This document shows positions 16,518 through 25,503 of a DNA stretch of 64,000 bases, one piece after another; the first letter of the stretch is position 1; each line of letters opens with the position of its first letter. The position numbers were made by a program, and so were the translations under genes. This DNA comes from Hanstruepera marina (GTDB lineage Bacteria > Bacteroidota > Bacteroidia > Flavobacteriales > Flavobacteriaceae), in NCBI RefSeq assembly GCF_019880635.1, contig NZ_JAINVX010000004.1:296984-360983 (forward strand), in the 5' to 3' direction. Below the pieces are notes generated by a model, which searched no databases, was not told the origin of the DNA, and saw nothing but the letters and a program-made list of their open reading frames with translations.

Positions 16518-17581
16518 TTTGTGCACATTTTTTAGAATCGGAATGCATAAAACGCATTGAGCCTTTAACTTCGGGTCATATTAACGATACGTACCATATA
16601 GTTAGTGAAAAAGACGAGTATGTTTTACAAAGGTTAAACACTCATGTTTTTAACAATTATATAAGTCTTATTCAAAATAAGGTAACCATCAGCAACTATA
16701 TAAAAAAATTTTATAATAAGAATGGTTCTCCATACAAAACCATAACGGTCATAAAAACCAAAGGGGATTCGTTTTACCTAGAAAACAATGATTCTATTTG
16801 GATACTCATGCATTACATAAGAGAATCACAAGTTTTTTATAAAGCCCCAAATAAGGATGTAGTTTTTGAGGCAGGAAAGCTCTATGGCAATTTTACATAT
16901 GCTACAACATCTGTTGATTGTTCAAAAATAAGTGAAATATTGCCTGATTTTCACAGCGTGCCTTTGCGCTTAAAGCAATTTGAAAAAGCTCTAAAACTTG
17001 CTAGCAATAAGCGTAGAAAAGCTTCTCAATCTTGGATTGACTTAATAAATAACTACCGTAGGTCTATGTGTGAATTATGGAAATTGAAAGAAAACAATAC
17101 TCTTCCTAGACGAATCACGCATAATGACACAAAATTATCCAATATCCTATTTAGCAAAACGGATCCGGTTAAAGGTTTGGCAGTAATAGATTTAGATACC
17201 GTAATGCCAGGACTTGTGCATTTTGATTTTGGAGACTCCATACGTTCAATTTGCTCCACCGCTACTGAAGATGATGACAACCTTAACAAGGTATCCATAA
17301 ACTTGGACTACTACAATGCATTTTGCATGGGATATGCCAACGAGACTAAAAATATCCTTACTCCATTAGAGATTTCGTATTTGCCTCTTGGTGTTCAAAC
17401 CCTGATTTTTATTATGGGGCTACGTTTTCTAACCGATTTTTTAAACAATGACACCTACTACAAAACGGATTACCAATTGCACAACCTTGTAAGAGCGAGC
17501 AATCAGTTTACATTGTTTAATAGCGTAATAGAAAATTTAGATAGCATAAAAACCATCACAAAACAAAACTTTCAATTATAG
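16490..17581 (+). CDS. Phosphotransferase-family kinase, N-acetylhexosamine kinase (NahK)-like
   Basis: Kinase of the APH/choline kinase fold. Visible motifs are the N-lobe start LTSGHINDTYHIV with LQRLN, the catalytic loop ITHNDTKLSNILF (HND replacing the usual HGD, as in NahK-type enzymes) and the metal-binding VIDLDTVMPGLVHFDFGD. NahK enzymes phosphorylate the anomeric OH of GlcNAc/GalNAc to the 1-phosphate. The preceding nucleotidyltransferase overlaps by 28 bases and the convergent GH109-like gene could release GalNAc, so the assignment fits the context. It ends overlapping the tail of the GH109-like gene by six bases. Confidence 0.83.
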   Translation: MQSQDQLFLICAHFLESECIKRIEPLTSGHINDTYHIVSEKDEYVLQRLNTHVFNNYISLIQNKVTISNYIKKFYNKNGSPYKTITVIKTKGDSFYLENNDSIWILMHYIRESQVFYKAPNKDVVFEAGKLYGNFTYATTSVDCSKISEILPDFHSVPLRLKQFEKALKLASNKRRKASQSWIDLINNYRRSMCELWKLKENNTLPRRITHNDTKLSNILFSKTDPVKGLAVIDLDTVMPGLVHFDFGDSIRSICSTATEDDDNLNKVSINLDYYNAFCMGYANETKNILTPLEISYLPLGVQTLIFIMGLRFLTDFLNNDTYYKTDYQLHNLVRASNQFTLFNSVIENLDSIKTITKQNFQL

Positions 17582-18982
17582 AATATCGCGAAGCACTTCA
17601 TTTTTTCGAGGTTTTTGCCAAGAACCCCCAGTAAAATCTGGAACAACAGTTGGCGCACTCTTATTAGCTACTGATAATTCTGAAAGCGGAGTAATAGCAC
17701 TCCATAGTACACTATCGTAAGCATTGATATCTAGTGGCAAACCTTCATTTAAGCAGCGTATTAAACGATAAACCATAACAAAATCCATTCCTCCATGCCC
17801 CACCGCATTGGCGTCTATTTGCTCTCGCAATTTTTTCCAGAGTGGATGGTCATAACGCTCTCTATAATCTTGATACTCCTCTGCTTTTAGCCAAGAATGT
17901 CCCCATTGTAATTCTTCATGCCCTATATAAAGCCTCGACGGATAACCTTGATGTACTGCTTTTGTTCCTGTAACCGTATTGAGCCTTGAATATGGCCTAC
18001 CAGTATGCGTATCAAATTGCAGCATAATGGTCTTTCCATTCTTCGTTTTTATTAGTGATGTATTCATATCACCACACGCAAATTGAGTGGTTTCAAAATT
18101 TTCCATTTTTGCGGCACTGCTTAAACTCTGTTCACGAGAACTCATGCTTACCAAAAAATCATACGCATCACCTCGACCAATATCCATATAAAAACTAACG
18201 GGTCCTAAACCATGCCCTGTATAAAAGTTACCATTTTTAGTCTCATGATGTTTAATACGCCATTGGTTTTCATAATACGTTTCATGCATCATATGTTTAC
18301 GTAAATCGTGGATATAAGCGCCTTCAGCATGGTTAATTTCCCCAAAAACACCTTCGTTTATCATATTTAAAACCCAAAGTTCTTCACCATTAAAACAACA
18401 ATTTTCCATGTAAAAACAATGCCTTTGGGTTCTTTCTGCTACCTCTACCAACTTCCAACAGTCATCTAAAGTCATAGCCATAGGTTGCTCACAAGCTACG
18501 TGCTTACCTTTTTCCATACCGTAAACAGACATTTCTGTATGATACTCCCAGGGTGTAGCAATAATAACTAAATCAACATCATCGCGATCTACTAATTTTT
18601 TCCATTCTTTATCATTACCATAATATAAATCGGCTTTAGATGTTTGGATAGTCTTTAGGTAATCATTATTCTTTTTTACCTTGTCTTCTTTTAAATCAGA
18701 AAGCGCAACTATTTCAGCGTGATTATTCTTTATGAGATACTCAAACATTTGAATTAGCACACTACCTCTATTCCCCATACCAATCATACCAACCCTAACT
18801 TTAGAAATCGGTTTTGAGGTTAAACCAACTAGGTTGCCTTTAGCTTTTTGTTTTAAAAGCATTTCATTCAATTCATCTGTATCTATCGTATTCTTTTCTG
18901 TATTTTGTGCTAGCAATGACGGTGTTAGACCCAAAAAAAGTCCAGCTCTTGCAGTTAAGTTTAAAAAGGATTTTCTATTCAT
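17576..18982 (-). CDS. Exported Gfo/Idh/MocA protein of GH109 type (alpha-N-acetylgalactosaminidase-like)
   Basis: NAD-dependent glycosidase family: GH109 enzymes cleave alpha-GalNAc by transient oxidation with tightly bound NAD. The N-terminus NRKSFLNLTARAGLFLG is a twin-arginine-like (RK) export signal, as expected for a protein that folds with its cofactor before export. The Rossmann motif GMGNRG is at 68-73 and CEQPMAM follows at 164-170. Candidate catalytic residues are Y223-x-H225, Y254-x-x-H257 (YTGHGLGPV) and Y331, in the pattern of the characterised GH109 enzyme. 468 residues is normal. Specificity for GalNAc is inferred. Confidence 0.83.
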   Translation of the reverse strand: MNRKSFLNLTARAGLFLGLTPSLLAQNTEKNTIDTDELNEMLLKQKAKGNLVGLTSKPISKVRVGMIGMGNRGSVLIQMFEYLIKNNHAEIVALSDLKEDKVKKNNDYLKTIQTSKADLYYGNDKEWKKLVDRDDVDLVIIATPWEYHTEMSVYGMEKGKHVACEQPMAMTLDDCWKLVEVAERTQRHCFYMENCCFNGEELWVLNMINEGVFGEINHAEGAYIHDLRKHMMHETYYENQWRIKHHETKNGNFYTGHGLGPVSFYMDIGRGDAYDFLVSMSSREQSLSSAAKMENFETTQFACGDMNTSLIKTKNGKTIMLQFDTHTGRPYSRLNTVTGTKAVHQGYPSRLYIGHEELQWGHSWLKAEEYQDYRERYDHPLWKKLREQIDANAVGHGGMDFVMVYRLIRCLNEGLPLDINAYDSVLWSAITPLSELSVANKSAPTVVPDFTGGSWQKPRKNEVLRDIL

Positions 18983-19052
18983 GATTGGTATATTTTACGT
19001 AAGAAAGATATAAATATATAATCAATTAAAACTATTCTATTATCTTTCACTA

Positions 19053-19571
19053 ATGAAATTTCAAATATTGAATACTGCTAGATTACAACTACGTCCATTA
19101 ACTATTGAAGATGCTCCTCAAATTCAGTTTTTGAGATCAAATGCAATTGTCAATCAATTTGTAAAGCGGCAAAAAACAGAAACCATAGAGGATGCTTTAA
19201 ATTTTATAAAACGTATAAGCTCATCGGTTTCAAAACAAGAAGTTTATTATTGGAGTATTACTTTAAAAAACAATCCAGAGCTTAAAGGGACCATTTGTCT
19301 GTGGAATTTTTCAAAAGATTTAAAAACTGCTGAAGTTGGTTATGATTTACACCCTGACTTACACGGTCAAGGCATCATGAATGAATCGCTTACTGCTGTG
19401 GTAAATTATGGTTTTAAAACCCTAAATCTGGATACTATTGAAGCTTATACCCAACAAGACAACTTAAGCTCTGTTTATCTTTTAAAAAAACTAGGGTTTC
19501 AGCACCAACCCAATCGTATTGATGAAGAAAATGTAAAAAACATGATATTCGTTTTAGAAAACAAAGCCTAG
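19053..19571 (+). CDS. GNAT acetyltransferase, RimJ/RimL type
   Basis: 172-residue GCN5-related N-acetyltransferase. The start TARLQLRPLTIEDAPQIQFLRSN is typical of the RimJ/RimL group, which acetylates N-termini or small amines. The acetyl-CoA pyrophosphate loop follows EVGYDLHPDLHGQGIMNESL (Q/R-x-x-G-x-G/A pattern as HGQGIM), and the C-terminal strand is TQQDNLSSVYLLKKLGF. Substrate unknown. It is a lone plus-strand gene between two minus-strand genes. A degenerate -7 box (TATCTTTC, 19041-19048) ends four bases before the ATG. Confidence 0.85.
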   Translation: MKFQILNTARLQLRPLTIEDAPQIQFLRSNAIVNQFVKRQKTETIEDALNFIKRISSSVSKQEVYYWSITLKNNPELKGTICLWNFSKDLKTAEVGYDLHPDLHGQGIMNESLTAVVNYGFKTLNLDTIEAYTQQDNLSSVYLLKKLGFQHQPNRIDEENVKNMIFVLENKA

Positions 19572-19584
19572 AAGCAATCTAAAT

Positions 19585-20721
19585 TTACAATTGCATACAT
19601 TTTGACAATGTGTTTTCGTAAATAGCTTCATACTTGGGAACAATGTTATGAATATTAAACTTTTGTGCCTGTTGTCTTGCTTGTTGCTTAAACTGCCTTA
19701 AAACTTCAGGATTACTTAATATAGAAATAGCATTATGACTCATATCCTCTACATCTCCAACATTACTTAAATAACCCGAGAAACCATGTGTATTAACCTC
19801 AGGGATTCCACCAGAATTACTTGATATAACAGGCACTCCAGATGCCATAGCCTCTAATGCAGCCAAACCAAAGCTTTCGGTTTCAGATGGAAGTATAAAT
19901 AAATCTGAAAAGCATAAAATACGATCTATTTCGTTACTGTTGCCAAAGAATACAACCTTGTCTTCAATACCTAAATTTGCACAGAGGTCTTCGGCTGCTT
20001 CCTTTTCTGGGCCCTCTCCTACCATCATGAGTTTTGCTGGAATGCTTTTTTGAACATTATAAAACACTTTAATAACATCCTGTATGCGTTTAACTGGTCT
20101 AAAATTACTGATGTGGGTTATAATTCTTTCATCGTCATTAGCCATCATTGAACGTTGACAATCTGTAAAACCATAGTTATGCTTTTCTAAATCTATAAAG
20201 TTTGTAACAACATGAATATCATTTGTAATATCAAACAATCTTAAGGTGTCTTGTTTCAAGCTTTCTGAAACCGATGTCACTGCATCTGATTTATTAATAC
20301 TAAATTCAACAGCAGTTTTATAAAACGGATGACTACCAACTAAAGTAATATCTGTACCATGAAGTGTAGTAACTACAGGTAAATACACACCTGCTTCATG
20401 AAGCATTTTTTTTGCCATATATGCCGCATAGGCGTGTGGAATAGCATAATGTACATGCACAATTTCAATTTGATGTAATTTAACCATATCTACCAACTTA
20501 CTGGAAAGTGCCAGTTCATATGGTTGGTAATGAAACAAGGGATACTCCTGAACAACTACTTCATGAAAATGCACATGGCTTCCAAGCAGTTCCAATCTTA
20601 CGGGTTGCTTATATGTGATAAAATGTACTTCATGACCCCGTTTAGACAATTCTATTCCTAATTCCGTAGCTACTACACCACTACCTCCAAAGGTTGGATA
20701 ACAAACTATACCTATTTTCAT
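19585..20721 (-). CDS. bshA: N-acetyl-alpha-D-glucosaminyl L-malate synthase
   Basis: GT4 glycosyltransferase catalysing the first step of bacillithiol synthesis: transfer of GlcNAc from UDP-GlcNAc to L-malate. The whole chain reads as BshA: MKIGIVCYPTFGGSGVVATELG at the N-terminus, VHVHYAIPHAYAAY, TTLHGTDITLVG, ISNFRPVKR, and the GT4 E-x7-E loop ETESFGLAALEAMASGVPV. 378 residues is full length. bshB and bshC are not in the window. Its presence indicates that the main low-molecular-weight thiol is bacillithiol, which bears on how to read the gshB-like gene at 7448. Confidence 0.95.
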   Translation of the reverse strand: MKIGIVCYPTFGGSGVVATELGIELSKRGHEVHFITYKQPVRLELLGSHVHFHEVVVQEYPLFHYQPYELALSSKLVDMVKLHQIEIVHVHYAIPHAYAAYMAKKMLHEAGVYLPVVTTLHGTDITLVGSHPFYKTAVEFSINKSDAVTSVSESLKQDTLRLFDITNDIHVVTNFIDLEKHNYGFTDCQRSMMANDDERIITHISNFRPVKRIQDVIKVFYNVQKSIPAKLMMVGEGPEKEAAEDLCANLGIEDKVVFFGNSNEIDRILCFSDLFILPSETESFGLAALEAMASGVPVISSNSGGIPEVNTHGFSGYLSNVGDVEDMSHNAISILSNPEVLRQFKQQARQQAQKFNIHNIVPKYEAIYENTLSKCMQL

Positions 20722-20790
20722 TTAATTAAATTTATTACTCTTTGGTCGTAAGAAACGAGATTTCTGTACACAAAAGTTACATATCTTTTT

Positions 20791-23709
20791 TTAATCTATT
20801 ATCGACTCGTAAATAAGTCGTTGTATTTCTGTCCTAATATTTTCTCGAAGCAATGTATTAGTGTCCGAGCTTGGAAATGTTCTATTGGCCAAAAACACAT
20901 ATACAATTTCTTCTTCAGGATCTGCCCAAGCATAGGTGCCAGTAAATCCAGAATGACCAAAACTGGTCATGGATATACAACCACATGTTGGACCAGAATC
21001 ACCTAATTGAGGCTTGTCAAACCCAATACCTCTTCTATTATCGTTATCACAATAATAGCAGGTATTAAACTTATCTAGGGTCTCTGTTTTGAAATAACGC
21101 TTGCCTCCATAATATCCTTTTTGCAAGTACATTTGCATAATTTTTGCGACATCGTTTGCATTACTAAAAACTCCTGCATGACCACCAACACCGCCTTGCA
21201 TTGCAGCTCCCATATCATGAACATAACCTTGTACTATTTGGTATCGATAATACTTATCATCTTCTGAAGGCACTATATTTTTATTGCTAAACTTACTACT
21301 TGGGTTGTAGGTTGTATAGTTGGCGCCTAAAGATTTATAAAAATGGTCCTGTACCAACTCGCTTAATGATTTATTGTAATGCCCTTCAATGTACTTTTTT
21401 AAGATATAGTAAGGCAAATCGCTGTAACGATAACGCAAACGATTTAATAATTCTGAATCCTTTATAATAACCTGCATGCTATCAACATAATCCTTACGCA
21501 AATATAACTCATTGGCAACCTTAATATTAAAATCTTCTGTTGGTGCTTTTCTATAATATTTAATGCTTGGGTGTTTTGTTGAGTCAAGAGTGGCAAAATA
21601 AAATGGAATCCAAGGTTTTAACTTGGCATAATGTGACAGCATTTCCTTTAGGGTAACATTGGCTTTATTAGAATTGGCATAATCAGGGAGGATTTCGGAT
21701 AATTTAGTATCTAAACTTACAACCCCTTTTTCTTCCATTTCCATTAACAAAGGTAACGTTGCCAAAATTTTTGTTAATGAAGCCACATCATAAATATCAT
21801 TAAACTTAACCGGTTCTGCATTTTCACCATAGGTATGTCGCCCAAAGTTCTTGTTATATATAACTTTACCTTTTCTTGCAACAAGCAATTGAATTCCCGG
21901 AGTCATTTCTTTATCTACAGCATATTGAGCAACAGAATCAATTTTACTTAATCGATTAGAATCCATTCCAACACGTTCAGGAATACTGTAACTTAAGTTT
22001 GATAGCATATTATACGTTATTCCATCTCCAAATTTATAAACATCCTGTATAGAAACCGGCAACACACCTTTCGCCGGAACTGAACCAAAAATAATTTGAG
22101 CCGACTTTTCTTGGGCTGTCTTGCTATTTTGATAGCTAACCACTAATCCTTCTATATTTTCAAAAGTATCAATGTCAATAAGTGCATATGGTTTAACGAA
22201 GACATCCAAAATAACCGTATTGTTGCGCGCAATCTCATACAGCCATACCAATTCAGTATCTGTAAATTTATAATCTTTCCAAGGGTGATCGTTAGAACGA
22301 TGGAAACCTACAACCACAGTATTGTATGATTTTAACTTTGTAATTAACTCGTCAAGATTTTCGGCTGAAACTTCATGTACTTTAGTGTATTTCTGAAGTT
22401 CCTTAAAAAAAGGCGAGCTATCATCATCGCCCAATTTCACATAAGCAACTTGTTTAGACTCTAATTTTCTAATAGGAAGGATACTGTTTTTGTTTTTAAC
22501 AACAGTAATCGCATTTTCAATGGCAGTTTCATACAGTAACTGATCTGAAATACGATTTAAATCTTCAACTAGATTTTCTGTTTCAATAGGCTTAAAGTCA
22601 TGTAAGTCTACTTTGTATTTTGCCATCAGTATTTTTTTTACTGAATACGCCAACCGTTCTTCAGTTATAACTTCATTTTCATAAGCTTCTTTAATTTTTT
22701 CGACTGCTTTAGGCACATCTTCAGAGATTAACAACACATCATTCCCAGCCAAAAAGGCCGCCAAATCAATGTCTCCAGGTTCACTGAATTCTGAAACGCC
22801 TTTCATTTCTAAAGCATCAGTATAAATAAGTCCTTTAAATCCCAAACTGTCTTTTAAAATATCTGTGACGATATGTTCAGAAATTGACGATGGGTATCCA
22901 GAACGTGATTCTAAAGCAGGAACATTTAAATGTGCAACCATAACACTAGATAAACCATGCTTAATAAGTTCACGATAAGGGTATAGTTCAACAGAATCAA
23001 TACGTTTTTCATCAAAACTTATAGTTGGCAACGTTTTATGTGAATCGGTTTCGGTATCGCCATGCCCAGGAAAATGTTTTGCATTTGCCAAAACTCCTGC
23101 ATCTTGCATACCCTTCATAAAAGCCAAAGCTTTTTCTGTTACATTGTCTTTATCTTCCCCAAAGGACCTATTGCCAATTATTGGATTTAATGGATTGGTG
23201 TTGATATCAACCACTGGAGCAAAGTTAAAATGTACGCCTATTCGCTTGCAATGTTCGCCTATGTGATAACCAACTTGCTCAACTATTTTATTATCTTTAA
23301 TAGCTCCTAATGTCATATTCCACGGAAAAGCAAAAGTAGAATCCAAACGCATACTTAAACCCCATTCTGCATCCATTCCTATCAACAATGGTGTTTTAGA
23401 TAACTCTTGCAATCTATTGTTTAATTTTGCCTGCGCGACTGGGCCTCCTGTAGAATAAATAATCCCGCCTATATGCTGATTCATTATAAGCTGACTAATA
23501 ATGTTTTCATGCTTTAAACCTTGATTAGAAAATGCTCGAACCATGAAAAGTTGTCCAATTTTTTCGTCAACAGACATACTATTATATACACTATCAACCC
23601 ATTGTTCTTGTTTGGCTTCATTATCTGCCAACAAAGGATTGTTTGTGTTTTGAGCAATATTAAAATTAAAGGTTAGGATAATGGTCAAAAGGACTAATAT
23701 CTTGCGCAT
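20791..23709 (-). CDS. Fusion of GH3 beta-N-acetylhexosaminidase (NagZ-like) and serine beta-lactamase-fold hydrolase
   Basis: 972 residues with a signal peptide (1-19). Residues about 40-360 form a GH3 domain with the NagZ signature KHFPGHGDTETDSHKTLP (211-228), containing the Asp-His pair, and nucleophile Asp298 in IYTDALEMKGV. A GH3 C-terminal alpha/beta domain follows (about 390-560). From about 580 on there is a class C beta-lactamase/DD-peptidase fold with SLTK (Ser644, Lys647), YSD in the RYRYSDLPYY stretch and HSG in FGHSGFTGT. It would act on peptidoglycan in the periplasm, removing GlcNAc and possibly a D-amino acid or ester. Peptidoglycan turnover is inferred from both domains. Confidence 0.9.
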   Translation of the reverse strand: MRKILVLLTIILTFNFNIAQNTNNPLLADNEAKQEQWVDSVYNSMSVDEKIGQLFMVRAFSNQGLKHENIISQLIMNQHIGGIIYSTGGPVAQAKLNNRLQELSKTPLLIGMDAEWGLSMRLDSTFAFPWNMTLGAIKDNKIVEQVGYHIGEHCKRIGVHFNFAPVVDINTNPLNPIIGNRSFGEDKDNVTEKALAFMKGMQDAGVLANAKHFPGHGDTETDSHKTLPTISFDEKRIDSVELYPYRELIKHGLSSVMVAHLNVPALESRSGYPSSISEHIVTDILKDSLGFKGLIYTDALEMKGVSEFSEPGDIDLAAFLAGNDVLLISEDVPKAVEKIKEAYENEVITEERLAYSVKKILMAKYKVDLHDFKPIETENLVEDLNRISDQLLYETAIENAITVVKNKNSILPIRKLESKQVAYVKLGDDDSSPFFKELQKYTKVHEVSAENLDELITKLKSYNTVVVGFHRSNDHPWKDYKFTDTELVWLYEIARNNTVILDVFVKPYALIDIDTFENIEGLVVSYQNSKTAQEKSAQIIFGSVPAKGVLPVSIQDVYKFGDGITYNMLSNLSYSIPERVGMDSNRLSKIDSVAQYAVDKEMTPGIQLLVARKGKVIYNKNFGRHTYGENAEPVKFNDIYDVASLTKILATLPLLMEMEEKGVVSLDTKLSEILPDYANSNKANVTLKEMLSHYAKLKPWIPFYFATLDSTKHPSIKYYRKAPTEDFNIKVANELYLRKDYVDSMQVIIKDSELLNRLRYRYSDLPYYILKKYIEGHYNKSLSELVQDHFYKSLGANYTTYNPSSKFSNKNIVPSEDDKYYRYQIVQGYVHDMGAAMQGGVGGHAGVFSNANDVAKIMQMYLQKGYYGGKRYFKTETLDKFNTCYYCDNDNRRGIGFDKPQLGDSGPTCGCISMTSFGHSGFTGTYAWADPEEEIVYVFLANRTFPSSDTNTLLRENIRTEIQRLIYESIID

Positions 23710-23816
23710 AAATTAAGGGCTAAATTTTTAAAGTTAAATAACGCTACCAATTTAAAGTATTTTGTAGACAGAATGCGAAACTTTAAGATAGATTTATAAA
23801 GAAGGTAATTAACAAT

Positions 23817-24302
23817 TTACTTTATGAATCGCGAATGCCAGCTTTCACTCGCAGGTACTTCCCAATGTTCTTCAAACTCTGCTTTGTTAGCCACTAAATT
23901 ATTGAAGACTATAGTATTTTTAGAAACGGCACGGTCTTTTGCCATTTGCCTGAAGTCGGACAATGACTTGTAAGCTACATATTCCCCTTGCTTGTAGGAT
24001 ACGTTCATTTTGTCCATTAAATCAACATTGTAATCGTTCTCCAATTGCTGAATAAAATGCACAGACGCATCAATAGAACAGCCTGTAGCCTTATTTAAGT
24101 TTTGGTTTAATCCAATAACTATAAAACGCTTATATTTAATAGTATATCCTGATTGTAAATCGCTACCATGTGCTGTCCAATTATCAATGAATATATTTAA
24201 CTTATCTTCAATTTCCGAAATTTCATCATCTGTAAATGTACGGTTGGCTTGATATATCCAAACGCGTGACTCTTCGGGTAAATTTTTAAAATCTACTAGC
24301 AT
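23817..24302 (-). CDS. Conserved cytoplasmic protein of unknown function
   Basis: 161 residues, no signal peptide or membrane segment. In Flavobacteriia, proteins of this kind (start LPEESRVWIYQANRTFTDDE, with TAHGSDLQSGYTIKYKRFIVIGLNQN) are widely labelled 'ABC transporter ATPase', but there is no Walker A, Walker B or signature motif here. That name should not be used. It is the last gene of a tight minus-strand set behind two small membrane proteins and an Hdr-like Fe-S protein; its ATG shares one base with the preceding stop. Function unknown. Confidence 0.75.
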   Translation of the reverse strand: MLVDFKNLPEESRVWIYQANRTFTDDEISEIEDKLNIFIDNWTAHGSDLQSGYTIKYKRFIVIGLNQNLNKATGCSIDASVHFIQQLENDYNVDLMDKMNVSYKQGEYVAYKSLSDFRQMAKDRAVSKNTIVFNNLVANKAEFEEHWEVPASESWHSRFIK

Positions 24303-24508
24303 TATTTCTTTTCTTTAACAACTTTATATCTAAACATCCAAGACATTAAAAGAGGAAACCCAACTCCTTGAAAAACATACCTTCCATATTGTAATTCGTC
24401 TCCTTTAAAGTAATCCCAAAGGCCTATACCAACAGTTAAGGCAATGGCTTGAATAATTCCGACAATAATTCTAGCTTTTAGAGGTATTTTCTCTCGCTTA
24501 TAATTCAC
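24302..24508 (-). CDS. Small membrane protein, paralogue of the next upstream gene
   Basis: 68 residues with a basic start (MNYKREKIPLKARI) and two hydrophobic segments (VGIIQAIALTVGIGLWDYF and YVFQGVGFPLLMSWMF), ending in FRYKVVKEKK. It clearly resembles the 66-residue protein encoded just upstream, so the pair arose by tandem duplication. The ATG overlaps the upstream stop by four bases. Both are predicted inner-membrane hairpins. Function unknown; they may be accessory parts of the Fe-S membrane complex encoded in this operon. Confidence 0.7.
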   Translation of the reverse strand: MNYKREKIPLKARIIVGIIQAIALTVGIGLWDYFKGDELQYGRYVFQGVGFPLLMSWMFRYKVVKEKK

Positions 24509-24705
24509 TTTTTTTCTTTTTTTACTTTATACCTAAATGTTAAAGTCATAAAAAAACCAAAAAAAGTACCATGAAATAAAAAGCGCCATATTGAAAATGA
24601 GTCGTCATCAAAGTAATACCAAGCTTCCATAGCAATGGCAAAAAACAAACCTTGTATTGCCCCTTGCTTAATACGTGTCTTCAATGATAACTTCTCTTTT
24701 GTCAT
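24505..24705 (-). CDS. Small membrane protein, tandem paralogue
   Basis: 66 residues: MTKEKLSLKTRIKQG, then two hydrophobic segments (GLFFAIAMEAWYYF and FLFHGTFFGFFMTLTF), ending FRYKVKKEKK. It shares its N-terminal K-x-x-L-K-x-R-I pattern, the aromatic W-x-YF in helix 1 and the FRYKV-x-KEKK tail with its downstream copy. The start follows the stop of the Hdr-like gene with no spacing. Function unknown. Confidence 0.7.
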   Translation of the reverse strand: MTKEKLSLKTRIKQGAIQGLFFAIAMEAWYYFDDDSFSIWRFLFHGTFFGFFMTLTFRYKVKKEKK

Positions 24706-25497
24706 TTATAAATCTTCAGCGTTTGCTATTAGTTCGGCAATATCCATAACCTGAACACTAGCTTCTTTTTCTTTGGCTTTTACACCATCTGTCATCATAG
24801 TATTGCAAAATGGGCATCCAGCAGCTATTATTTCAGGTTGTGTCTCTAAAGCCTGTTCTGTGCGCTCAACGTTAATGTCCTTATCACCTTTTTCAGGCTC
24901 TTTAAACATTTGGGCCCCTCCTGCTCCACAACATAAACCACGACTTTTACAACTTTTCATTTCTACCAATTCGGCATCCAACTTTCGAATTAAATCTCGT
25001 GGTGCTTCGTACACATTATTCGCACGACCTAAATAACACGGATCATGAAACGTAATTCTCTTACCTTTAAACTCACCGCCTTCAATAGTTAATCTACCAT
25101 CAGATAGCAATGATTTTAGGAATTGCGTATGGTGCATGACTTCATATTGACCACCAAGTCCAGGGTATTCATTTTTTAAAGTATTAAAACAATGCGGACA
25201 GGTAGTAACTATCTTCTTTATTTCGTAAGCATTAAGAACCTCAATATTAGTTACAGCCTGCATTTGAAATAAAAACTCATTACCAGCACGCTTTGCAGGA
25301 TCACCTGTACAACTTTCTTCAGTTCCCAGGACTGCAAAATCAACATTGGCTTTATTTAATAACTTTACAAAAGCTTTGGTTATTTTTTTTGCTCTATCAT
25401 CAAAACTTCCCGCACAACCAACCCAGAATAAAACTTCAGGTTGTTTGCCTTCAGCCATATATTCTGCCATTGTTGGCACTTTTAATACTTCGCTCAT
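24706..25497 (-). CDS. Cysteine-rich CCG Fe-S oxidoreductase, HdrB/LutA-like
   Basis: 263 residues with two CCG-type cysteine-rich domains: WVGCAGSFD with CPHCFNTLKNEYPG in the first half, and CYLGRAN with GLCCGAGGAQMF and AGCPFCNTMM in the second. Such domains bind unusual Fe-S clusters in heterodisulfide reductase subunit B, LutA, GlpC and succinate:quinone-type subunits, and handle disulfides or pass electrons. The partner is probably the membrane Fe-S protein at 26314 on the same transcript. The electron donor and substrate cannot be deduced. Cytoplasmic, intact. Confidence 0.87.
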   Translation of the reverse strand: MSEVLKVPTMAEYMAEGKQPEVLFWVGCAGSFDDRAKKITKAFVKLLNKANVDFAVLGTEESCTGDPAKRAGNEFLFQMQAVTNIEVLNAYEIKKIVTTCPHCFNTLKNEYPGLGGQYEVMHHTQFLKSLLSDGRLTIEGGEFKGKRITFHDPCYLGRANNVYEAPRDLIRKLDAELVEMKSCKSRGLCCGAGGAQMFKEPEKGDKDINVERTEQALETQPEIIAAGCPFCNTMMTDGVKAKEKEASVQVMDIAELIANAEDL

Positions 25498-25503
25498 AAC
25501 TTT

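Noticed and set aside
23817..24302. Database-style name 'ABC transporter ATPase' for the 161-residue protein
   Set aside because: There is no Walker A, Walker B or ABC signature, so it is left as a protein of unknown function.
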